Made by a program: the position numbers and the translations under genes. DNA of 64,000 nucleotides from assembly GCA_020310875.1 (NCBI GenBank), contig CM035407.1:88735632-88799631 (forward strand), read 5' to 3'. The stretch is from Ceratopteris richardii (Eukaryota; Streptophyta; Polypodiopsida; Polypodiales; Pteridaceae). The notes beneath the pieces are model-generated. The model saw nothing but the letters and a program-made list of their open reading frames with translations, was not told the DNA's origin and made no database searches. Shown one piece after another: positions 36,711 through 45,591 of the stretch; within the stretch, counting starts at the first letter, position 1, and every line of letters starts with the position of its first letter.

Positions 36711-37214
36711 TTGAAGAAGGAAGATAAAGATGAGAAGAAATCAGAAAAGCAGAAACTGTTTTGTAAGTACTGTAAAGGGAATGATCATATCATAAAGAAC
36801 TATCCAAAACTGGTTGCCAAAGAGGCAAAGACGAAAGAGGCTAGAATGGTTGTTGCAGAGGCCTCTACACCAAAAACAGAGTTTGCAAATCTTGTGCAGG
36901 AAGAAGAATGGGCGTTTACTACTGTCTGTAGTTTTGACCCATCTTCTCATGAGCAGTGCATGTTTGCAGTAGACTCATATGTTTGGTATTTTGATAGTGG
37001 GGCAACCAAACATATTACCTCGCAGTGCAGTTTCTTCTCTTCACTCGAGCCTGCCCCTACAGGGAATACTGTTACATGCGGCAACAACTCCTCTTATCCT
37101 ATTATGGGAGTTGGTAAGATCATTTTGACTACTACTCATGGTAGTTCTTTCACTTTGTCAGATGATTTATTTGTGCCAGGGATCAAGAAGAACCTATTAT
37201 CAGTTTTTGCATAA
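36711..37214 (+). pseudogene. gag: Copia A3: zinc knuckle and protease
   Basis: A 167-codon open frame. CKYCKGNDHIIKNYP (near 36760) has Tyr at the fourth zinc-ligand position, as in A2 and A4. The protease active site is WYFDSGATKHIT (near 36985), intact in its DSG core. It ends in KKNLLSVFA and a stop where other copia read SVSQ. Confidence 0.9.
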
Positions 37215-37226
37215 GCCAAGATTGTC

Positions 37227-38333
37227 TTGGTTGTGAAATTTGTTGATGACAAGTGTACAGTTCATGATCTGTCAAATGGTGATGTGATTATTGCTTCTGG
37301 CATTCTATGTCGTGGGTTGTATAAGCTCATAGACTATGAAAGATCTGTAAATGATTTGGCATGTGCAGTAAATGATTCTCAGGCTATGTCAGATACAAAG
37401 CTTTGGCATGCATACTTTGGTCATCTGAATTTTGCTAGTTTGCTATGCCTGCAAAAATTTGAAATGGTGTCCTCTTTGCCCAAACTTGAGGCACCTGGAA
37501 AACATGTTTCTGAAGGCTATATTTTGGGCAAAATGCAGCGTTCGTCCTTTCCAAAAGATGGTTCAATTTGGGCTACTCAGAAATTGCAGCTTGTACATAG
37601 TGATGTCTATGGTCCTATGCAGACACCTTCTTTTGGGAGTTATCTTTACTTCGTGACTTTCATCAAGGATTTTTCCAGGCATGCATGGGTATATCCATTG
37701 AAGGCAAAGTCCGAAGTGTTCATGTGCTTCAAACAGTTTTTGGTTTTGGCTGAAAATCTATCAGCATGTAAAATGGGCACCCTCCGTTCTGATCGAGGGG
37801 TGGAATATATGTCTTCTGATTTTAATACATTTTTGGCTGAACGTGGGATAAAACACTAGTGTACAGTGTCGTATACACCTCAACAAAATGGAGTTGCTGA
37901 ACGAAAGAACAGGTCACTCATGGAGATGGCGAGGTGTATGGTCAAGAGCCAGGCTTTACCACATAGTTTCTGGCTTGAGGCTTTCATGTGTGCAACATAT
38001 GTACTAAATAGGTGTCCCACTAAAGCGCTGCAGTCTATCACTCCATATGAGGCTTGGCATGATTGCAAGCCATCTGTTTCTCATCTGCGTGTTTTTGGTT
38101 GTTTGGCATATGCATTAGTGCCTGAACAACATCGCAAAAAATTGGATGATAAAGCAGTAAAATGTATTTTTGTTGGGTACAGTTTTGAAAGTAAAGGCTA
38201 TCGTCTATATCATCCACAGACTAAACGCATTCTGGTTAGTCGTGATGTTGTTTTTGTGGAAGATGCTATTCACCCATTGCTTTCATGTACTAAGGAGCCA
38301 TCTGTTAGCTCCAAAGACATGTATGATGCTTGA
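37227..38333 (+). pseudogene. pol: Copia A3: GAG-pre-integrase and integrase
   Basis: Two in-line frames separated by one TAG at 37857. KLWHAYFGHLNFASLLCLQK is GAG-pre-integrase. The core has YFVTFIKDFSRHAWVYPLK, LRSDRGVEYMSSDF, QQNGVAERKNRSLMEMARC and PYEAWHDCKPSVSHLRVFGC. The tail has KCIFVGYSFESKGYRLYHPQ. It ends at 38333, where the RT should start, by a deletion. Confidence 0.92.
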
Positions 38334-38975
38334 TTTACTTATGCATTACTCGACCACATATTCAGTTTGTTGTCTCACAGATGAGCAGGCTTATGCATTG
38401 CCCAGGAGTCAAGCATTGGTAGGCGGTTAAGTGTATCTTTTGCTACTTGAGTGATACTCAGCTACTAAGCTTGTTTTATCCCAAAGGGGGATCACTACTG
38501 CCAGATTTGCATGCTTTTTTTGACTCTGATTGGGCTTGTTGCTATGACACTCGTGTGTCCACTAGTGGCTTTTGCTTCATGCTTGGTAGCTCATGTCTAT
38601 CTTGATTGAGCAAGAAGTAGCCTACTATGGCCACTTCTAGTTGTGAGGCTGAGTATAGGGTAGCTTTCACAGCTACTGTTGAGTGTGCATGGCTCAAACA
38701 CCTTATGGCTGGTTTGGGTGTTGGTCAATCTTCTGCCACCACCATCTTCACTGACAGTGAGAGCGCATTGGAAGTTGCGAGAAACCCTGTGTTCCATGCT
38801 CGCACTAAGCACATTGAGGTGCATTATCATTATATCAGGGAGAGGTCTCTGCTGGGGAGATAACTTGGCATATGTGCCCACACAGGAGAACATTGTAGAC
38901 CTTTTCACGAAGGCTCTACCTAGGAGAAGTTTGAAGCTTTCCACAAAACTTTAGGCTTACTTCCTTTTGTGGAGT
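38334..38975 (+). pseudogene. pol: Copia A3: RNase H joined directly to integrase tail
   Basis: Sequence resumes inside the RT/RNase H connection (LLMHYSTTYSVCC frame), then MATSSCEAEYRVAFTATVEC, FTDSESALEVARNPVFHART and KHIEVHYHYIRERS (38627-38863), then YVPTQENIVDLFTKALPRRS. Roughly 1 kb holding the RT, including the YVDD motif, is deleted. Confidence 0.9.
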
Positions 38976-39041
38976 GATTTCCACATAGCTTGGCACTTCC
39001 TTATACATGAGTGCCAGCTACTTGCTCACTGTATCACTCCC

Positions 39042-39051
39042 AGGGGGGATT
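39042..39051 (+). promoter_or_regulatory. Polypurine tract of copia A3
   Basis: AGGGGGGATT lies immediately before the 3' LTR. Confidence 0.8.
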
Positions 39052-39220
39052 TGTTGATATATTTAGATAGTGATATGTGTGAACACTCTAGGACCACCAA
39101 GGCATACTTTTTGCCGTCTTTAGGAAGTTTTTTTCCCTCGGCTTGTATATACGCCTATTGCCCTAATGGGCTACTTATCTTTGTACATTCTCTAGTAATA
39201 CATTCAGTATTGTGTGTTGT
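39052..39220 (+). repeat. 3' LTR of copia A3, first part
   Basis: TGTTGATATATTTAGATAG onward, matching the 5' LTR to GTGTGTTGT, where gypsy C begins. The remaining 64 bp are at 54270-54333. Confidence 0.95.
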
Positions 39221-39591
39221 TGTTAGCCCCAAAAATGGTTGATTTTTATGCACTAATCGGTTCTATTTGGCAGGAAATTTGCTTGATTTCAGGTACTTGC
39301 ATAGCAGATTTGGTGATTGATGAGAAACATGTGGAGATATTGATTGCAGGGATGTGGAGAAAAGGGATTGAGCATGGACAAGCTTCCTAAGAGCATAGGA
39401 GATACTGACGTGCAGAAGAAATTAGAAGCGGCTTTGTTTCAGGAGGGACATGAGGAGCATGGATGTGACAAACAACATTTCAATGTCCATCTATGCAGCA
39501 CGAAAAGCATTGCGGGGCATTTTCTCTGCTCCTCACACAATTGTAGTCTATTTCGTCAGCAGGATTCCAGGAAAAGCTTTTCAATACCACC

Positions 39592-40197
39592 AGAGATGTA
39601 TGTGGATGCTTGTCAGAAGCGGAAGAGATATTTAGTATAGTCAGACAGCCCACTATTTATACTTGGAATGCCATCATTTCTGCTCATGTAAACCTTAAGA
39701 GTTCCAAGCGAGCTCTTGTACACTATTATTCAAGGTGGCGAACCTCAGTTAAGCCAAGCAAAGTCACATTTCTGCTGGTGCTTAAGGCTTGTACGGGCCT
39801 TGCTAAAGATGGTTTGGCTCAAGGTAGAATGATACATGACCACACAAAAAGATGTGGATTTCTATGTGACGAAATGATTGGAAATGCACTTGTTGACATG
39901 AATGCGAAGTGTGGGAGTATTGAGCTAGCACAGGATTTGTTTGAGGGGTTAGCTCATCGTAGTGTTGTCTCCTATGGAGCTTTGATTGATGGGTGTGTAC
40001 AAAATGGGTTGAATCATATTGCTTCCAAGTACTTTGAATCGATGCTAAGAAAGGGCATAAAGCCAAACAGGGTAATATTTTTATGCCTACTGGGAGCTTG
40101 CAGGCTAATGTACAGCGACAGAATCTTACTTGCCAGGCCAAGCCCCTTTCCGTTTTTTTGCCAGAAGAAAGGCGTGGCAAATTCGTTTCTTCTCTGA
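39592..40197 (+). CDS. Captured PPR gene fragment in 5' LTR of gypsy C
   Basis: An open frame with three to four plant PPR motifs: SEAEEIFSIVRQPTIYTWNA, SVKPSKVTFLLVLKACTGL, GRMIHDHTKRCGFLCDEMIG then NALVDMNAKCGSIELAQDLF, and GIKPNRVIFLCLLGACR. The order (P/L/S-type motifs) is that of PLS-class organelle RNA-binding proteins. Similarity ends at about 40103; the last 30 codons are unrelated. No ATG opens the PPR frame, and neither a transit peptide nor E/DYW domains are present. It sits upstream of the TATA box, hence in U3. Probably a transduced host fragment, not a working gene. Confidence 0.85.
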   Translation, partial: RDVCGCLSEAEEIFSIVRQPTIYTWNAIISAHVNLKSSKRALVHYYSRWRTSVKPSKVTFLLVLKACTGLAKDGLAQGRMIHDHTKRCGFLCDEMIGNALVDMNAKCGSIELAQDLFEGLAHRSVVSYGALIDGCVQNGLNHIASKYFESMLRKGIKPNRVIFLCLLGACRLMYSDRILLARPSPFPFFCQKKGVANSFLL

Positions 40198-40306
40198 CGA
40201 AGAAGAGTGGGTCTGACGAAAAGACCAGAAAAAAGGGGGGGCCACGAACAGGGAGGAGGATGGCAGCCGTGTATCGATTTTTGGCGGGCCTTATCTGCTG
40301 CAGAGA

Positions 40307-40315
<9 letters not shown>

Positions 40316-40340
<25 letters not shown>
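40316..40340 (+). repeat. 25-base poly-G run in 5' LTR
   Basis: Uninterrupted G25; the 3' LTR has G19 (51893-51911). Length difference explains most of the LTR size difference. Confidence 0.9.
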
Positions 40341-40341
<1 letters not shown>

Positions 40342-41592
40342 CATTCATCCGCTGCGAGGAGGGGATTGCCGACTCTCGCCCCCAGCTCTTTGCATTCACT
40401 CTTCCTTAGTAGCACAGCAGCCTGAGAGGAGGAGGTCACTGTTCATCTAGAGAGAGAGAGAGAGATTTGTCGTATTGATAGCAGAGAACGAGGAAAAGAA
40501 CTATGTAGTCAAAGTGAGAAAACAACTGTTCGTGAAAGATTTGCTGCTACAGTCACGATTAGAAGGACACGACACGCAGGGAAGGAGATACGCAGTTCAG
40601 GAGGGCGATTGTGCTCTTCAACGGATCACTTAGCTAACGAGAGAGCAGAGGAAGAAAAAGGACATGGAGGAGGACTCTATCGTACGTCTGCTTGACAAGA
40701 TAGGAGTGCTATGCAGAAGATGATGTGCGGAGGCTACAAGGCACAAGAGTCAATGCGGCTCGAGCTGAAGAAAATTAGTAACGGCTAAAGGATATTCAGA
40801 ACCTTGCTCAACGCTGGAATCAGGAGAAGATGGAAACACGGGTTTAACCGGACGCTGAAGGCCGATTCTGTGCTCTTTCATGCATAAAAATTTGCGATGA
40901 GTATACCTTCAAGTTTTATTATGGTATGCTATACTCTTTTGAATCTTATTTAAATTTGAATGTCTTCTTTACGATAAAACAAAAAGAACTTTTTGATATC
41001 AATTCGCTTCTTTGTGCACGAACAAAAAGGTATAAATGATTCATTAGTAACTGAACTTCAAGTCGATCTCTATATTCTATTCAGGTTTTGGTTTCCATGA
41101 ATCCTTTTGAAATCAAAGAACAGATGTTTTCCCCTTAAACCATGCTTATCAATCTCTACAAAACGCATCATAGAACCATACGCTTCAATCAGAATGTATG
41201 CTTCACCAGCATTTGTATACATCCTACATGATCTCTCGATCGAATAGTGGATAAAACGACTTAAAAACGTAACTGTTTCGTGCCCAGTCAAGGAAGGATC
41301 TCTTATTAGATCTTCACATGAGAAGTCTAATTTATTCTGTTTTCAAGCAATCCTTCAGGTGATCAAAATTTTTCGTTGAATAGAGAGCACATATGTTTTT
41401 GTATGAAGCGCTCACGCAATCATGTGATTCAGATCATCATTGATCTTTGGGAACTACTAATGGTTAAAATTCCATGTTCAAAGGATTTATCATCGGTAAT
41501 TTTTTAATGTCCCGTTGTATCTACTCGATACTTATCGTTGAGATTGTGATGTATGATCTGAGATTATCTTAATAAAAAGAGAATAGTTCTCT

Positions 41593-41606
41593 TATATATA
41601 TAAAGG
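41593..41606 (+). promoter_or_regulatory. TATA box of gypsy C LTR
   Basis: TATATATATAAAGG, repeated in the 3' LTR near 53164. It suggests transcription starts near 41635, giving a U3 of about 2.4 kb and R-U5 of about 1.05 kb. Confidence 0.6.
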
Positions 41607-42357
41607 ATTTTGCATACCTTCTACGTGTTGCATCTCGATCCACGAGTACTCTAGCAACATGCTCCGTAACCTGCAATGAGAGGTTGAAGATCAGACTTTT
41701 AGAGCTTGAGTGTTGATTTGTTCAACAAGCATTTTATTTAGGGAAATGAGACTCGAGCTAAGTTTTTTTAGAAGATAATTATGCTTTCTCCTCTCTTTTC
41801 AACGATCCTCACGACAACGGTGGCAAAAACTATCTATATGGTTAGCATGTAATTGTTGTCTTCATTCCAATATGTAAATTTGAAGGGTGCAATTTACTTC
41901 AGCTAATGTTCATACACAAAGAGGTACCTTCTTGGCACTCTGTGTGCACTTCTAAGCGCGCGTGAACCCGACCACAGCGTGTGAGAGGGTGTATAAGTGT
42001 TGGTGTGTGCATGTGTGTAAGAGGAGAACGAGAAGGAACAGAGAGAAAGGGGAAGTAATAGTGCATGAGAACGTGTAAAAGCATAGGTAGGTGTGTGAGT
42101 GAGAAAGAAAAGAAGGGCAGGAGCAAAGAGTAGGTACACATGAGTGAGTGAGAGGAAGGAACTAAAAAATAAGAGCAAGAGTAAGAGAAAAGAGGGGAGC
42201 CGTGAAATAAGTGGTGGGGGAGCATGTGAGCAAGAAGATACTTGGGAGCACATTCACATACCATTAGTGACTTGAAGTAAGGCAAGTGAATTGACTTTGG
42301 GAAGTTTGAGTAGAACACAAGCGCATATATGCAACTTTCCCTTGGACTAAGAGTGAA

Positions 42358-42714
42358 ACATTTTGGTGCGTCTGCCGGGAACACATGAGCTAGTGCATGG
42401 TGCATAAAAAGAATCCATTGCGAGATAATTGTGGGCTCTAGGTAATCCAAGTAGACCGGTTGCGAGGGATTTAAACCAAATAAAGCCTCATATAATCATC
42501 TTTTCCTTGGGCTTTAGAGCTTAAACATTTTGGTGCGTTTGCCGGGAACATATGTGCTAGTGCATAGACATAGGAAGAATCCATTGTGCGATAATTGTGG
42601 GCTCTAGGTAATCCAAGTAGACCGATTCCGAGGGATTCGAACAAAATAAAGTCTCGTATAATCATTTGTTCCGTGGGCTTAAGAGCCTATACATTTTGGT
42701 GCGTTTGCCGGGAA
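42358..42714 (+). repeat. Tandem LTR-end/primer-site array of gypsy C
   Basis: ACATTTTGGTGCG(T/C) followed by TGCCGGGAA occurs at about 42358, 42527 and 42691. The first two are each followed by a related block of about 165 bp (GATAATTGTGGGCTCTAGG, GTAATCCAAGTAGACCG). The third copy is the functional primer site just outside the LTR; the other two lie inside both LTRs (also near 53929 and 54098). Confidence 0.9.
42697..42714 (+). promoter_or_regulatory. Primer-binding site of gypsy C
   Basis: TGGTGCGTTTGCCGGGAA, three bases after the LTR. It resembles the plant Asp-tRNA complement used by Athila elements at 14 of 18 positions, and not the iMet type of the copias here. Confidence 0.7.
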
Positions 42715-42804
42715 ATTTTTGCTTGGTACGTCTCTATAAGAGAGTGCCATAGGTTCGCCTAGCGCCACAGGTTGGCCGAGCTTGCGGACCCCGCGATCTA
42801 GTAC

Positions 42805-45591
42805 ATGAGCGAGGGGAGCTCATCGTCAGGAGCAACACAAACTCAAAGAGAGGAACGCGCTCAGAGAAGAGCCCTTGAAAGAGAAAGGAGAAGGTGGGAA
42901 CCGCCAGGTGAGTGGACCTCGATTGGCTCGAAGAAATCAGTCAGAAACGTGTACTCCCGTAGGAGAGTCGCGAGTCAAGTACGGAAGTTTGAAGGAGGGA
43001 TCCTGAGGCCACGTGCATTAAATTTCTGGGATCGAAGTGATATCGACATCACACCTCTGTTCGAAATGGCTCAGCGGATTTCGGTTCACTTGGGGGACTT
43101 CACCAAGTTTTAAGGTACTTGGGAAGAAGATCCGGATAGCTTTATCCAGTTGTTTGAGGTCACCTGTGAGGCCAATGATGTAGTTGACCAGGATCAAAGG
43201 TTGCGAATTTTTCCGGCTATTCTCCGTGATGAGGCAGCCAATTGGTATGGGAATCTGACACCACAAGAGCGTGGAACTTATCAAATGCTCAAGGAAGCCT
43301 TCTTGGCAAAGTTTCGACGACAAGGCTTCCAAGATAGATTGGCCCAACAAATGGATTATTTGCGACAAGGAGTCAATGAGAGCATCGACAACTATATTCA
43401 GAGAATGGAAACTTTGGTAAGAAAGATGGGCGTGAATGCCCCGAACGATGAGACATTGAAACGAAGATTAATTTCGGGATTGAGAGATCCTACGGCACAG
43501 CAACATATGAGCCTGACAAGACCAGCGACCTTAATGGATGCTAAAGAGCAAGCGAGGCTTTGGGAGGAAGTACAATTATGCCAACAAAGGAAGATGGAGC
43601 TCTTATACGAGCCTATGGGAGGCCCAGGAAACCTACCGATGAAAGATCCTGGCCAAGGAAGTCCCGCATTGACGACCCTAGCTTTTGTAGCTGCCACTAG
43701 CACGCCAGGCGAGGTAAAGCCTGCGCTAACCGAAGAACGAATATTAGAGTTGGTCATGCAAGCTATAAAAGCTGCCACGATAACTCAAGAGACGTACACA
43801 GTAAAACCAAAGGTCACAACAAACCCGAATCAAGTGTTTCGATCAAATACATGGTGTGGGAAGTGCCACGGTTACGCCCATTTGGCTTCAGAATGCCCCA
43901 CAGTCTCGAGAGTATTCACAGATAGATCGCCACCTAGGATGCGTTGTACTTTTTGTGGAAGGACAAATCACACAGAGGACCGATGTTACAACAAGAGAGC
44001 CTATGAAGAAAGGACCATGAAATCAGGAGATACAAGAGAAAGACCCTACACGGGATTACCTGCTCAAAGTGTACCACCTACATCTCGTTGGGAAAACAGA
44101 CCGACTTATGGATATGGTGCTCAGGGTCAAGGAGGAGACTATCCAAGAGGAGCCACGCGTGATCAAAGAAGAGATGGTCCAATCCAGTGCTGGAGATGCC
44201 ATGGCTTTGGCCATACTCAATCTAGATGTCCAAACGAAAAGAAGCCAATCGATTATACCCCACTATGTAGGTACTGTAGTGGGGAGGGCCACTTTGATGA
44301 GGATTGTCCAAAACGAAGAGCTGCCGCCGGCAAGGAAAAAGGACCAGTAGGGTCCTCGAACTATGTTGATACTCAGATGCATCTCACATCAAGAGCTCAA
44401 GAGCACGTTCCTACGATCGGAGTAGTGTTCAAGACACCGAACCCTCAAGAGGGTTCTAGCTCGTCAATGCACTTTGTGGATGCTTACGAGGCCAAGAAAC
44501 CACACAAAGATCCAACTGTGGCAGTAGTCACAAGGACTCAAGAGTACTCGAAGAAGAATCCAGGAGGCGAAGGTGAAGAAGGGAGTCAAGAGAGGATAGC
44601 TGAACACGAAGAGGTAGAAAACCAAGTTGGAGGATTTGTTGAACAACAAGAGTTTGAGGATGGGGAAGAGGTTGAGATTCTTCCACCAGTGACCAAGGAG
44701 TTTGTGCCGGGCATAGCACCATTCCCTGAAAGATTGAAAGCTCCTAAGATTAGAAAGGAAAGACAAAGTTCGGAAGAAGTAGATATTGTAAAGTTGCTCG
44801 CTGACACGGAAGTCACGCTGGACATTGACACATTGCTAAAATGTTCACCTGTTTATAGGAAACAATTCTACAACGAATATATTAAGAAGCCGAGGAAAGC
44901 TCGAGATAAAAATAGACAAGATAAGGATGTTCAAGGAATCATTCAAAGTATTACGACGCAAATTGATTCAAATGCTCCAGCTGTGACGGTCGAGATTAAA
45001 GGGTATGCAGTCCCCGGTGCTCAGTTAGATAGTGGAGCCGCAGTCAACCTTATGACTGAGTTCATGATGAAAGCTTTGGGCCTTAACCACATGGAAGAAA
45101 CGCCGATGTCTTTGAGGATGGCAGATCAAACACAAGTGAAGCCTGCGGGTCTTTTGAAGAATGTAAGCACAGTTGTGGGCGGTCTAGAGTTTAAAGTCGA
45201 TTATCTGATAGTAAGACCAAGGACCTCGGAGGCTACCTTCTCGATCCTACTTGGACGGCCATGGTTGGTGCAAGCCGAATGTGTGCATGACTGGCGCACA
45301 GGTTTTATTTCAATAGGGCCAAAGTCTGATCGAATCCAAATACAAGTATCCCCACCCTCGAGCAACAAGAAGAAGATAATAATAGTCGATGAGATGGAAA
45401 GGAAAGAGAAGGAGAAAGCAAGGCACGAGATGGCACGAGCTAGGTTTTCTTTGAACACGGACACCTACAAGAATCTGCTTCAAGACGGGTTCAACTTGCA
45501 GCTCTTTAAGAATCAAGACACGAAGATGGGAGATATCAAAATCCATTGCTCTATAACGACGATTCGGACCAGGAGTTGCTGGGATGGTTGA
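42805..45591 (+). pseudogene. gag: Gypsy C: Gag-protease with four zinc knuckles
   Basis: A 929-codon frame with one stop (TAA, 43111-43113). After the start (MSEGSSSSGATQ) comes the capsid (Retrotrans_gag): WYGNLTPQERGTYQMLKEAF, MDYLRQGVNESIDNYIQRME. Four CCHC knuckles follow between 43855 and 44310: CGKCHGYAHLASECP, CTFCGRTNHTEDRCY, CWRCHGFGHTQSRCP and CRYCSGEGHFDEDCP. An acidic linker follows. The aspartic protease has LDSGAAVNLM at 45024 and FSILLGRPWLV at 45238. The frame ends at 45591, overlapping RT by 46 bp in a -1 relation. Confidence 0.92.

Larger units (their letters stand above)
39221..42693 (+). repeat. 5' LTR of gypsy C
   Basis: TGTTAGCC to CCTATACA. It carries a PPR fragment (39592-40103), a GC-rich stretch with a 25-G run (40316-40340), a GA repeat (40450-40463), a TATA box (41593-41606) and a tandem LTR-end repeat (42358-42693). 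By eye about 33 substitutions separate it from the 3' LTR, almost none in the first kilobase. Confidence 0.97.

Noticed and set aside
39592-40197. A functional host PPR gene
   Set aside because: Only a few motifs, no ATG at the PPR start, no transit peptide, unrelated tail, and located inside LTRs in two copies.
40083-40425. Plus-strand Gly-run and minus-strand Pro-run ORFs around the poly-G
   Set aside because: Translations of the G25 run joined to GC-rich LTR sequence, differing between LTR copies as the run length changes.
41899-42450. 183-codon minus ORF in the 5' LTR of gypsy C (and its twin at 53470-54021)
   Set aside because: Arises from a GA-rich strand; Ser/Leu/His-rich composition with no domain. 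Presence in both LTRs is just LTR identity.
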